A stretch of 64,000 bases of DNA from NCBI RefSeq assembly GCF_009208055.1, contig NZ_WFKI01000010.1, forward strand, positions 1-64,000, in the 5' to 3' direction. A program made the position numbers and the translations under genes. The stretch comes from Poseidonibacter ostreae (GTDB lineage: Bacteria > Campylobacterota > Campylobacteria > Campylobacterales > Arcobacteraceae). The notes under the pieces were generated by a model. It was not told the DNA's origin. It did not search any database and saw only the letters and a list, made by a program, of their open reading frames with translations. Numbering within the stretch: the first letter of the stretch is position 1; each line of letters begins with the position of its first letter. This document shows, in pieces, positions 54,333 through 63,136 of this stretch.

Positions 54333-55613
54333 ATGGGTCAAACAATAACAGAAAAAATTTTTAGTGAACATGTAGGAAAAGAAGTACATGCAGGAGAGAT
54401 TGTAAGAAGTCCAATTGATATGGTAATTGGAAATGATATTACAACTCCAATTTCTATTAAAGCCTTTGAAGATGGTGGTTTTGAAAAATTAGCAAATCCT
54501 GAAGGTTTTGCAATTGTTCTTGATCACTTTATTCCTGCTAAAGATATTGCATCTGCAAATCAAGCAAAAATCTCAAGAGATTTTGCTTATAAGCATGATT
54601 TAAAATATTTCTTTGATGAAAAAGATATGGGTATTGAACATGCATTATTACCTGAAAAAGGTTTAGTATTACCAGGTGATGTAATTATTGGTGCAGATTC
54701 ACATACATGTACACATGGCGGATTAGGTGCATTTTCAACTGGTATGGGTTCAACTGATATTTCATTTGGGATGATTACAGGTGGTAACTGGTTTAAAGTT
54801 CCTGAATCAATTAAAGTTGTAATGAGTGGTAAACCAGGTGAGTATGTATCTGGAAAAGATATTATTCTTGAAGTTATTAGAATCTTAGGTGTAGATGGAG
54901 CTTTATATCAAGCATTAGAATTTACAGGAGATACTGTACCTCATTTATCAATGGATGATAGATTCTCTATTTGTAATATGGCAATTGAAGCAGGTGCTAA
55001 AAATGGTATTTTTGCTTATGATGAAGTTACAGAAGAGTTTTTAAAGAAAACAGCAGAGTTAAATGATGGTTTAAGAGCAGAACCAAAGATTCATTACTCT
55101 GATGAAGATGCAACATATACTAGAATTATTGAAATTGATGTAGCTTCTTTAGAGCCAGTAATTGCATATCCATTCTTACCAGATAATGGTCATCCAGTTT
55201 CACAAGCAGTTGTTGATGAAATTAGAGTTGATCAAGTATTTATTGGTTCTTGTACAAATGGAAGATTATCTGATTTTAAAGTAGCAGCAGAAATTTTAGA
55301 TGGAAAAAGAGTTGCAAGACATGTTAGACTTATTTTAACTCCTGGTACTCAAAAGATTTTAAGAGATGCAACAAAAGCTGGATATATTGACACATTAATT
55401 GATGCAGGGGCTGTTGTATCAAATCCTACATGTGGTGCATGTTTAGGTGGATATATGGGTATTTTAGGTGATGATGAAGTATGTATTTCTACAACAAATA
55501 GAAACTTTGTTGGAAGAATGGGTTCAAGATCATCTAAAATTTATTTAGCAAACTCAGCTGTTGCTGCAGTATCTGCAATCTCTGGATATATTACAGACCC
55601 AAGAAGTCTTTAA
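54333..55613 (+). CDS. leuC: 3-isopropylmalate dehydratase large subunit
   Basis: 426 residues, the length of the shorter LeuC/HacA group. Aconitase-type cluster cysteines in GADSHTCTHGG, FIGSCTNGR and NPTCGACLGG. It isomerises 2- and 3-isopropylmalate in leucine synthesis together with LeuD, which is not in the window, so LeuC is assigned on family likeness and a related homoaconitase-type substrate is possible. AGGAAGAG precedes the ATG. Overlaps mobA by one base. Confidence 0.87.
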   Translation: MGQTITEKIFSEHVGKEVHAGEIVRSPIDMVIGNDITTPISIKAFEDGGFEKLANPEGFAIVLDHFIPAKDIASANQAKISRDFAYKHDLKYFFDEKDMGIEHALLPEKGLVLPGDVIIGADSHTCTHGGLGAFSTGMGSTDISFGMITGGNWFKVPESIKVVMSGKPGEYVSGKDIILEVIRILGVDGALYQALEFTGDTVPHLSMDDRFSICNMAIEAGAKNGIFAYDEVTEEFLKKTAELNDGLRAEPKIHYSDEDATYTRIIEIDVASLEPVIAYPFLPDNGHPVSQAVVDEIRVDQVFIGSCTNGRLSDFKVAAEILDGKRVARHVRLILTPGTQKILRDATKAGYIDTLIDAGAVVSNPTCGACLGGYMGILGDDEVCISTTNRNFVGRMGSRSSKIYLANSAVAAVSAISGYITDPRSL

Positions 55614-56215
55614 TGTCTAAAACTGCTATCCTTTCTAAAATCCCTTGTGTGATTTTATGCGGGGGTAGAAGTTCTAGAATGGGAGAAGATAAATCTCTTC
55701 TTCCTTTCTCAAACTCAAACTCACTAACTCAATATCAATATGATAAGCTAAAAAGCAATTTTGAAGAAGTATATATATCATCAAAAATAGATAAATTTGA
55801 CTTCCTTAAAAATAAAGAAAAATATTTAATACTTGATAAAGGTGAAATTTTTTCTCCAATTGTTGCCTTACAAACAATTTTACAAACAATAAAAACTGAA
55901 AAAGTATTTATAATCACAGTAGATACTCCATTGGTTTCAATTGACTCTATAAATGAATTAATTAATAGTTCAAATGAGAGTGAAATTTGTGTAGCACAAA
56001 CTTTAAAAACTCATAATTTATGTGGTGTTTTTTCTACAAGTTTAGTAAAGTTTATAAATGAAATGTTAATAAATGACATACATAAAGTAAACTATCTTCT
56101 TAAAAATAATAATACTAAATATTTGGACTTCCCAAATAATGATGAATTTATCAATTTAAATAATAAAGATGAGTATAAAAGAGCTTTAAATATTATAAGT
56201 AAATCAAATAATTAA
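55613..56215 (+). CDS. mobA: Molybdenum cofactor guanylyltransferase
   Basis: 200 residues with the nucleotidyltransferase motif ILCGGRSSRMGEDKSLLPF near residue 13 and VDTPLVS for metal binding. MobA attaches GMP to molybdopterin to make MGD, which the TorA-like reductase in this window needs. Starts at the A of the leuC stop (TAATG). No MoeA or MobB gene adjoins. Confidence 0.9.
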   Translation: MSKTAILSKIPCVILCGGRSSRMGEDKSLLPFSNSNSLTQYQYDKLKSNFEEVYISSKIDKFDFLKNKEKYLILDKGEIFSPIVALQTILQTIKTEKVFIITVDTPLVSIDSINELINSSNESEICVAQTLKTHNLCGVFSTSLVKFINEMLINDIHKVNYLLKNNNTKYLDFPNNDEFINLNNKDEYKRALNIISKSNN

Positions 56216-56310
56216 TATTAAGTAATTTAAGCTCTATCTTAGTTTCTTCTTAACTTTCTTTTGATATGCTATTAACAAAATATAGAATTGAAAATCTAAA
56301 AGGAAATCAT

Positions 56311-57780
56311 ATGGCAAAAAATGAATTAGATGAAGCATTAGAATTAGTTGATGCAGAAGTAAAAAAAATAGGAATTTCAAGAAGAGAAGCTTTTAAATTA
56401 GCTGGACTTGGATCAGCTGCATATTTAATGGGTGACAGTACAAAAGCAGAAGCTGCGACAACTGCTCAAGCTAGTGAAGCAAAAGGTAAAATCTTAATTA
56501 TTGGAGGAGGACTAGCAGGTATTTCAACAGCTGCTAGATTAGCTAGTACTTTAACAGACCCTGATATTACTGTTATTGAGCCTAATCCTAAATCAGTTTC
56601 ATATCAACCCGGAAATACATTAATAGGTGCTGGTTTATATGAAAAAGCTGATGTTATGTATGATACTAAAGATTTTTTACCCGCTGGTGTTAAAATGATA
56701 AAAGATAAAGCAGTTGAATTCAATCCTGATGCAAATAAAATAGTAATAGGTTCAGGAGAAACTATTTCATATGACTTTTTAGTAATTGCAGCAGGACTTA
56801 CTTTAGACTTTGGAAGTATTAAAGGTTTAGAAGAAGTAGGTGATGCTTATACAATGGGTGATGCTTCAAAGATATTAAAAGCTTTTGGTAATTCAGGTAT
56901 AACTTCAATTTATAATACTGATACATCTGTTGAAACATGGAAGCAAATGCAAAAGTTTATTGAAAGTGCAAAAAATGGTAAAAAAGTAAAAGGTATTTTC
57001 ACTCATCCAAATACTTCTATTAAATGTGGGGGAGCTCCTAAGAAAATTATGAACTTAACTCATTCTAGACTAGCAGAAGCAGGTGCTCGTGATAATGCAG
57101 AATTAACATTTTATCCAAATGGTGGTTCTATGTTTTCAGTTAAAGAATATCATGATGCAATTTTAAAACAGTTTGAAACTAGAGGTTTTAAGTGGAATTA
57201 TAATCATAACTTAACAGGTGTAGATATTCAAAATAAAACAGCAATATTTGATAAAAGATGGGATGAAAAAGGTCCTTATGATGAAGATTTAGAAGAGTAT
57301 TCTATGATTACAAAACACCAAGAAGTAGAAGTGCCATTTGATTTTATGCATATTACACCACCAATGAAAGCACCAGATGAAATTGGTAACTCAGCTGTTG
57401 GTTCAGGAAAAGGTTGGGTTCCTGTTAATAAAGAAACATTACAACATGTTAAATATAAAAATATCTTTTCATTAGGTGATATTGCAGCTGTTCCTATGGG
57501 TAAAACAGGAGGAAGTGTAAGAAAACAATATAAAGTAGTAGTTGATAATTTAATTTCTGCAATGGAAGGTAAAGAATTAACTGCAAAATATGCAGGATAT
57601 ACTGTATGTCCATTAATTACAGATATTGGTAAAGTAATGTTAGCTGAGTTTGATTGGACTAAAAAACCAACACCTTCTTTTCCTTTAGACCCTACACAAG
57701 AGAGATATATTTGGTGGTTAATGAAAGTTTATTTACTTAAACCAATGACTCAATATGGAATGTTATCTGGTAAAGCATAG
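56311..57780 (+). CDS. Tat-exported sulfide:quinone oxidoreductase-like flavoprotein
   Basis: 489 residues from ATG 56311, where AAAGGAAA lies 8 bp upstream; the frame is open earlier from 56266. A Tat-like signal (SRREAFKLAGLGS, 23-35) follows a 22-residue lead. FAD fold: ILIIGGGLAGISTAARL (61-77). Redox cysteines C239 (IKCGGAPKK) and C433 (YTVCPLITD) and the C-terminal amphipathic region match type II sulfide:quinone reductases, which oxidise sulfide to polysulfide and reduce quinone. The periplasmic location inferred from the Tat signal and the rhodanese two genes on support sulfur metabolism. Flavocytochrome-c-type sulfide dehydrogenase is an alternative. Confidence 0.85.
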   Translation: MAKNELDEALELVDAEVKKIGISRREAFKLAGLGSAAYLMGDSTKAEAATTAQASEAKGKILIIGGGLAGISTAARLASTLTDPDITVIEPNPKSVSYQPGNTLIGAGLYEKADVMYDTKDFLPAGVKMIKDKAVEFNPDANKIVIGSGETISYDFLVIAAGLTLDFGSIKGLEEVGDAYTMGDASKILKAFGNSGITSIYNTDTSVETWKQMQKFIESAKNGKKVKGIFTHPNTSIKCGGAPKKIMNLTHSRLAEAGARDNAELTFYPNGGSMFSVKEYHDAILKQFETRGFKWNYNHNLTGVDIQNKTAIFDKRWDEKGPYDEDLEEYSMITKHQEVEVPFDFMHITPPMKAPDEIGNSAVGSGKGWVPVNKETLQHVKYKNIFSLGDIAAVPMGKTGGSVRKQYKVVVDNLISAMEGKELTAKYAGYTVCPLITDIGKVMLAEFDWTKKPTPSFPLDPTQERYIWWLMKVYLLKPMTQYGMLSGKA

Positions 57781-57792
57781 TCTTTACTTAAG

Positions 57793-58023
57793 ATGTTTAT
57801 GAAAAAAGAGTTTCTTATAATAGTAAGTATTTTATTTATACTTACTATTACTGTACATTATAAAGAGTTTTTAGAATATCCCTTTGAACAAATAACTGCA
57901 TTAGCAACTTCTGGAGCCTATGGATTAGGAGCTTTACATCCAATAATCTTTTCTTTAATTATTTACTTATTATTATGGGTACCAAGATTAGTAATTAAAC
58001 TTTTCAGAAAAAAATCTCAATAA
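57793..58023 (+). CDS. Small two-helix membrane protein next to the sulfide oxidoreductase
   Basis: 76 residues, not recognised. Hydrophobic segments at about 6-22 and 44-68 surround a loop (HYKEFLEYPFEQITALATSGAYG); the basic C terminus (KLFRKKSQ) should face the cytoplasm. It begins 12 bp after the flavoprotein gene, so it is probably co-transcribed and could anchor or assist the enzyme. A second in-frame ATG lies two codons in. Confidence 0.7.
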   Translation: MFMKKEFLIIVSILFILTITVHYKEFLEYPFEQITALATSGAYGLGALHPIIFSLIIYLLLWVPRLVIKLFRKKSQ

Positions 58024-58089
58024 ACTTCTCTTATAAATCTATTTAGTTATATAATTATAATAGAAGATATATATTAAAAAGGGAGAAAA

Positions 58090-59283
58090 ATGAAAACAAG
58101 TAAATTTTTAGTAAGTTTAGCTGTAGTAGGATTATTAGCAACTAGTTCGTATGCAAATATAGGTGAAAATACTCTTAGTGTTCCAAGCCCAAAAGTTCAG
58201 TCATTAATTAATAAGTATAAATTAACTAGTGTAGATTTTAACTATGTAAATACAATTATTGCAAAAGGTACAAGAAGTACTGCAAAAGCAATTTTAATTG
58301 ATGCAAGACCAGAAGCTAAGTACAAAAAAAGTACTATTCCTTCAAGTATAAATATTCCTGATACTAAGTTTGAAGAATATGTATCCTTATTAAAAGATAC
58401 TCCTAAAGACAAGGAGCTAATTGTTTATTGTGGTGGATATAAATGTGCAAAAAGTCCAAAAGTAGCTGGTATGCTTATTAAAAAAGGCTTTACAAATGTA
58501 AAAGTTTATCCAGCAGGTGAACCTGAATGGATTAAAAAAAGTTATAAAGAAGTTGATTCAATTGTATTAAAATCAGCTTATGAAAACAACTCTGCATTAA
58601 TAGTAGATGCAAGACCATATAAAAAGTTTTTACAAGAAACAGTTCCTGGTGCAATTTCAATTCCAGATACTAAATTAGATAAATTAGTAGGGAGATTTCC
58701 TTTTAATAAAGAAGAAAAAATCATTGTTTTTTGTGGTGGTTTTAAATGTGTGAAATCACATATTGTTGCAAAAAAACTAATATCTTTAGGTTATAAAAAT
58801 GTATCAGTTTATGCGGCTGGACTTCCAGCATGGAAGAAAGAAAATTTACCAACAACTGCACAGAACAAAAAAACTTTAGTAAAAAAAGAAAGTAAGAAAT
58901 TAGAATTTAGTAAAAATGGATTAAAACTAGGTGTAGATGAAGGCTCAGTTGATGGAGAGTGGTTAAAAAAACTTATTTTAGAAAATAAAGTTCCTTCTTT
59001 TATACAAATTGTTGATGTTACTGCAGCAGATGAGTTCAAAGGTGGACATTTAAATGGTGCTATGAATATAGAAGCTGCTAATTTTAAAGCAGAAGAGTTT
59101 TACAAAAGACTTCCAAAAAATAAAACAATTGTATTTAACTGTACCGCAGGTGGAAGATCTATTGAAGCTTGGGCAAAATTAAAAGATGCAAAAATTGATG
59201 TTAGTGAAATATTCTATTTTGATGCTAATATTGATTGTATTGCAAATGAGTGTAAAATTGAGGTAAATGAGCCTTTAGATTAA
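58090..59283 (+). CDS. Periplasmic protein with three rhodanese domains
   Basis: 397 residues. Signal peptide MKTSKFLVSLAVVGLLATSSYA. Three rhodanese units with active cysteines C114 (VYCGGYKCAKS), C215 (VFCGGFKCVKS) and C351 (FNCTAGGRS). The first two loops hold a second cysteine (C119, C220) and are near duplicates, while the third is of a different type. Two more cysteines (C383, C388) end the protein. It likely handles sulfane sulfur produced by the sulfide oxidoreductase encoded upstream. GGGAGAAAA precedes the ATG. Confidence 0.87.
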   Translation: MKTSKFLVSLAVVGLLATSSYANIGENTLSVPSPKVQSLINKYKLTSVDFNYVNTIIAKGTRSTAKAILIDARPEAKYKKSTIPSSINIPDTKFEEYVSLLKDTPKDKELIVYCGGYKCAKSPKVAGMLIKKGFTNVKVYPAGEPEWIKKSYKEVDSIVLKSAYENNSALIVDARPYKKFLQETVPGAISIPDTKLDKLVGRFPFNKEEKIIVFCGGFKCVKSHIVAKKLISLGYKNVSVYAAGLPAWKKENLPTTAQNKKTLVKKESKKLEFSKNGLKLGVDEGSVDGEWLKKLILENKVPSFIQIVDVTAADEFKGGHLNGAMNIEAANFKAEEFYKRLPKNKTIVFNCTAGGRSIEAWAKLKDAKIDVSEIFYFDANIDCIANECKIEVNEPLD

Positions 59284-59301
59284 GACTAGTTAAGGGCATA
59301 A

Positions 59302-59333
59302 AAAAAGGGATTGAACTTAATCAATCCCTTTTT
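59302..59333. terminator. Bidirectional terminator between triple rhodanese and rplT
   Basis: AAAAAGGGATTGA (59302-59314) pairs perfectly with TCAATCCCTTTTT (59321-59333) around a 6-base loop, with T runs after it on both strands. Confidence 0.85.
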
Positions 59334-59349
59334 ATTTTTTGCAAATTTA

Positions 59350-59706
59350 TTATTTTAATGCATCTTTTGCAGAATTAACTAATGATACAAATGATGTATA
59401 ATCATTCATAGCCATATCAGCTAAGATTTTTCTATCTAAAGTAATTCCAGCTATTTTTAATCCGTTCATGAATCTAGAATAGTTGATATCATTTAATCTA
59501 CAAGCAGCATTGATTCTTACAATCCAAAGCTTTCTAATATCTCTTTTTTTCTGTCTTCTATCTCTGTATGCGTACACTAATGAGTGTTCTAATTGTTCTT
59601 TCGCTTTTCTAAAGTGTTTTCTTCTACCACTGTAGAATCCTTTAGCTGCTTTTAATACTTTCTTATGTCTTCTTCTTCTAACTACACCAGTTTTAACTCT
59701 AGGCAT
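59350..59706 (-). CDS. rplT: 50S ribosomal protein L20
   Basis: 118 residues: PRVKTGVVRRRRHKKVLKAA, AYRDRRQKKRDIRKLWIVRIN and the C-terminal NGLKIAGITLDRKILADMA, complete. Last gene of thrS-infC-rpmI-rplT. Confidence 0.98.
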   Translation of the reverse strand: MPRVKTGVVRRRRHKKVLKAAKGFYSGRRKHFRKAKEQLEHSLVYAYRDRRQKKRDIRKLWIVRINAACRLNDINYSRFMNGLKIAGITLDRKILADMAMNDYTSFVSLVNSAKDALK

Positions 59707-59724
59707 GTCTTTCCTTTCTTTACC

Positions 59725-59814
59725 ATTATTTTAAAAATAATAAGGTGTCAACAAAATTGTTGAACTTTTCCACAATTTGTGGAGGGACTAAAAAATCATT
59801 TTAAATAAATGATT
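59725..59814 (-). promoter_or_regulatory. Four tandem hairpins between rpmI and rplT
   Basis: Within the 106-bp spacer: ATTATTTT/AAAATAAT (59725-59741), TCAACAA/TTGTTGA (59748-59763), TCCACAA/TTGTGGA (59769-59783) and AATCATTT/AAATGATT (59794-59814, reaching the rpmI stop). L20 represses its own operon by binding mRNA in other bacteria, so this is a candidate control or processing region. Confidence 0.4.
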
Positions 59815-60010
59815 ACGCTTTGTTTAACATTCTTTTAACTCTAGTTGAATCCACAGCTGCAACAGTTTGTGGTCCTCTAAGGTTTCTTTTTCTCTTTTGA
59901 GACATTTTAGTTAAGATGTGACTTCTAAAAGCTGATCCTCTTTTAATAGAACCATTTTTCTTTATTTTAAATCTCTTTAAAGCGCCACTATTAGTTTTCA
60001 TCTTAGGCAT
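59813..60010 (-). CDS. rpmI: 50S ribosomal protein L35
   Basis: 65 residues, PKMKTNSGALKRFKIKKNG...AFRSHILTKMSQKRKRNLRG, complete L35. AAAAGGA lies upstream. Between infC and rplT as in most bacteria. Confidence 0.97.
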   Translation of the reverse strand: MPKMKTNSGALKRFKIKKNGSIKRGSAFRSHILTKMSQKRKRNLRGPQTVAAVDSTRVKRMLNKA

Positions 60011-60112
60011 TGAAAAATCCTTTTTTAAATTTGCAATTTCATTTAGAAATGAAAAAGTCTTGGATTATACTTAAATTTTTATTAAATTAGGTTTAAATAG
60101 GATTTGATAGTT

Positions 60113-60140
60113 AAAGAAGAGAGAGTAGGTTCTCTTCTTT
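60113..60140 (-). promoter_or_regulatory. Hairpin directly after infC
   Basis: AAAGAAGAGA (60113-60122) pairs with TCTCTTCTTT (60131-60140) around an 8-base loop. It begins one base after the infC stop on the minus strand and has no T tract there, so it may attenuate or mark processing before rpmI. Confidence 0.4.
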
Positions 60141-60141
60141 T

Positions 60142-60678
60142 TTATTTGTGGTTTTCTTCTTTTTTAGGAAGAGCCATCATATTTACGTATCTTCCTTCAA
60201 GTTTAGGTTCTTTATCCATAACAGCTAAATCTTCAACCATTGGCCATACTTTTTTAAGTACATCAACACCTGCTTGTGGATTTGCCATTTCTCTACCTCT
60301 TAAAAATACTCTAAACTTAACGTGATGTCCAGCTTCTAAGAATTCTCTTGAGTGTTTAACTTTATAATTAATATCATTATCAGCAATTTTTACAGAAAGT
60401 TTGATTTCTTTTACAACAATTACTTTTTGATTTTTTCTAGCTTCTTTTTTCTTCTTTTCTTGTTGGTATTTAAATTTACCATAATCCATGATTTTTGCAA
60501 CAGGTGGTTTACCATCTGGCGCAATAAGAACTAAATCTAATCCTTGTTCATCAGCATGAGCTAAAGCTTCATGTGTAGGAATAATTCCATAATTTGACCC
60601 ATTATCAGCTGTACATCTAACTTCTTTTGCTGTAATCATTTCGTTCATAATTACATTGTTTTTTTTGTCTCTACTCAA
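60142..60678 (-). CDS. infC: Translation initiation factor IF-3
   Basis: 178 residues from TTG 60678, which overlaps the thrS TGA (TTGA). The resulting MSRDKKNNVIMNEMITAKEVR lines up with the start of Helicobacter IF-3, supporting this rare start codon; an unusual start for infC is known to allow IF-3 to control its own translation. Core IMDYGKFKYQQEKKKKEARK and the C-terminal FRVFLRGREMANPQAG are intact. Later ATGs (60648, 60639) are less likely. Confidence 0.95.
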   Translation of the reverse strand: MSRDKKNNVIMNEMITAKEVRCTADNGSNYGIIPTHEALAHADEQGLDLVLIAPDGKPPVAKIMDYGKFKYQQEKKKKEARKNQKVIVVKEIKLSVKIADNDINYKVKHSREFLEAGHHVKFRVFLRGREMANPQAGVDVLKKVWPMVEDLAVMDKEPKLEGRYVNMMALPKKEENHK

Positions 60679-62483
60679 ATTCTACTTCCTTTTTTAATTT
60701 CATTTAACATAGTAATAAATTCTTCTTTACTCATGTTAGACTGTTCTCTAGTTCTTCTATTTCTTAATGCAATTGTTTGTTTTTCAACTTCTTCATCACC
60801 AACAACAACAATCATAGGAACTCTTTGTTTTTCTGCCATTCTAATTCTTTTATTTAAACTTTCGTTCATATCAAAAATCTTAGAATCCATTTCATCATAT
60901 AAAAGTTCTTTTTGTAACTGTTTTGCATATTCAACGTGAGTATCTGCAATTGGTACAAAAATAACTTGTGTTGGTGCAATAACAAATGGAAACTCACCAG
61001 CACAGTGCTCAGTTAAGATTCCAATGAATCTTTCAAAAGATCCAAGGATTGCTCTATGAATCATAACTGGTTGCTCTTTATGACCTTCATCATTAATATA
61101 TTCTACATTAAATCTTTCAGGTAAGTTCATATCTACTTGTATTGTACCACATTGCCACTTTCTTCCAATAGCATCTGTGATTTTAATATCAATTTTAGGA
61201 CCATAAAATGCTCCTCCACCTTCATCAATACCATAAGGTAAGTTTTCAGAATCAAGTGCATCCATAATACCTTTAGTAGTAGTTTCCCAAAACTCATCAT
61301 CACCAATGGCTTTTTTAGGTTTTGTTGAAACTTCCATTTCGTATTGGAAATCAAATGTTTTCATTAATGAATCAACAAACTCTAAAACATCAATAATTAC
61401 ATCTTTAACTTGTGCTTGCGTACAAAAAATATGTGCATCATCTTGAGTAAATTCTCTAACTCTAAATAATCCATGCATTGCTCCAGACATTTCATGTCTA
61501 TGAACAACTCCATATTCAAAAAGTTTTTTAGGTAAGTCTTTATATGAAACTAAATCATTTTTAAAGATTTGAATATGACCTACACAGTTCATAGGTTTCA
61601 TTCCATATTTTTGTCCATCAATTTCTGTATAGTACATGTTTTGACCATAATTTGCATTATGTCCTGAAACATCCCACATATCTGATTTTAAAATCTCTGG
61701 ACCACGAACTGGTTCATATCCTCGAATTCTATGAGCTTTATATAAAAGATGCTCTAATTTAGATCTTAATCTTGAACCATTTGGTAACCATAATGGTAAC
61801 CCAGCACCTACATCTTCATTGAATGTAAATAGCTCTAATTCTGTTCCTAATTTTCTATGATCTCTTTTTTTAGCTTCTTCAAGCATTCTTACGTAATCAT
61901 TTAATTCTTTTTTATCAAAGAATGCGATTCCATAAATTCTTGTAATCATTTCGTTTTCTTCATCACCACCAAGATAAGCACCAGCTACTCGTGTTAGTTT
62001 AAAAGCTCTAATCATACCTGTTGTTGGTAAATGTGGTCCTCGACATAAGTCTTCAAAATCACCTTGCTTATACATTGTTAGAGTTTCATCTGTGATATTC
62101 GCTAAAACAGCTTGTTTTAATTCATCATCAGCAAATTTTGAAACAATCTCTTCTCTTGTTGTTTCATATCTTTCAATTTTAAGTTTTCTGTTTGCAATTT
62201 CTTTCATTTTCTTTTCAATAGTTACTAAATCATCATCAGATATTTTAGCATCCACTTTAAAGTCATAATAGAAACCTTCAGTTACAACAGGTCCTACAAA
62301 GAATTTTGCATCAGGATAAAGCTCTTTAATAGCTTGCGCCATCATGTGAGCACATGAGTGTCTAAGAATCTCTAAAGATTCAGCAGAGTTGTCTTGCTTT
62401 ATAATATCACCTTCGATATTTAAAGCTTCAGCAGTTTGAAGGTCATAGATTTGACCGTCTTTTAATACACCTATTGGTTCCAA
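60675..62483 (-). CDS. thrS: Threonyl-tRNA synthetase
   Basis: 602 residues, about 40 shorter than E. coli ThrS because most of the TGS domain is missing, as in Helicobacter and Campylobacter. The editing-domain HSCAHMMAQA (with later HxxxC-type region), class II motif 2 (HRHEMSGAMHGLFRVREFTQDDAHIF), zinc-ligand MKPMNCVGHI and C-terminal anticodon domain are present. Start TTG at 62483 with AAAGGAAA 6 bp upstream, a strong site that fixes the start. Confidence 0.97.
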   Translation of the reverse strand: MEPIGVLKDGQIYDLQTAEALNIEGDIIKQDNSAESLEILRHSCAHMMAQAIKELYPDAKFFVGPVVTEGFYYDFKVDAKISDDDLVTIEKKMKEIANRKLKIERYETTREEIVSKFADDELKQAVLANITDETLTMYKQGDFEDLCRGPHLPTTGMIRAFKLTRVAGAYLGGDEENEMITRIYGIAFFDKKELNDYVRMLEEAKKRDHRKLGTELELFTFNEDVGAGLPLWLPNGSRLRSKLEHLLYKAHRIRGYEPVRGPEILKSDMWDVSGHNANYGQNMYYTEIDGQKYGMKPMNCVGHIQIFKNDLVSYKDLPKKLFEYGVVHRHEMSGAMHGLFRVREFTQDDAHIFCTQAQVKDVIIDVLEFVDSLMKTFDFQYEMEVSTKPKKAIGDDEFWETTTKGIMDALDSENLPYGIDEGGGAFYGPKIDIKITDAIGRKWQCGTIQVDMNLPERFNVEYINDEGHKEQPVMIHRAILGSFERFIGILTEHCAGEFPFVIAPTQVIFVPIADTHVEYAKQLQKELLYDEMDSKIFDMNESLNKRIRMAEKQRVPMIVVVGDEEVEKQTIALRNRRTREQSNMSKEEFITMLNEIKKGSRI

Positions 62484-62594
62484 TAGTTTCCTTTATTTGT
62501 TAATTATATTATTAAATTTAGCTTATTTTATCGCAAAGAGACTTAAACTAAATTACTTATTTCTAAATTTAATAAGTTTTCGTTACAATTAAGT

Positions 62595-63110
62595 ATGATT
62601 TTAAACTTATCTAAAATAAAAACTGAAAGCTTACTACTATTTTGCAGAGATTTAATTCTTTCTTATAAAGATAAAGAAGATATTAGTATCAATGGAGTAG
62701 ATAAAGAACTAATTGAAAAATTTAATACAATTGGTGATGAAATGCTTACTCAAATAAATTATGTAACACATAAAAGCGATTACTATATTAAAAATAGGAA
62801 ACATTATAAAGTAAAAGCCGTTCTTGCTGCTTATAACTTTATAAATAAAGAGATTTCAAAAGCCTTAGAAAAGAAAAAAAACTTTAATCCATCAATGCTT
62901 TACTTTTCACTACTTGCTCTTTGGTTTAAAGAGTTAAATAAAGAATCACGTTCAAAAGAGTATATATTTTTTACTATTTATACTTATGGAAAAGTTTATG
63001 ATGATTTATTAGTAAAAATAAAAAGTGAAGAGTTTAAAAAATTGAATATCTCAATGCTTGAAGTTGCAGAAGAAGTTGTTTATAAATTGGATGCTTATTC
63101 TTTTAAATAA
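62595..63110 (+). CDS. Hypothetical helical protein
   Basis: 171 residues, not recognised. Predominantly charged and probably all-helical (KVKAVLAAYNFINKEISKALEKKK; SLLALWFKELNKESRSKEY), no signal peptide or membrane segment. Divergent from thrS. It lacks a Shine-Dalgarno; TACAAT (62584-62589) ends 5 bp before the ATG, so the mRNA might be leaderless. A strong terminator follows the stop. Confidence 0.7.
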   Translation: MILNLSKIKTESLLLFCRDLILSYKDKEDISINGVDKELIEKFNTIGDEMLTQINYVTHKSDYYIKNRKHYKVKAVLAAYNFINKEISKALEKKKNFNPSMLYFSLLALWFKELNKESRSKEYIFFTIYTYGKVYDDLLVKIKSEEFKKLNISMLEVAEEVVYKLDAYSFK

Positions 63111-63129
63111 AAAGAGCCAAGCTCTTTTT
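63109..63129. terminator. Bidirectional terminator between the 62595 gene and the porin
   Basis: AAAAAGAGC (63109-63117) pairs with GCTCTTTTT (63121-63129) around CAA, flanked by A and T runs on both strands. Confidence 0.85.
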
Positions 63130-63136
63130 ATTATTT

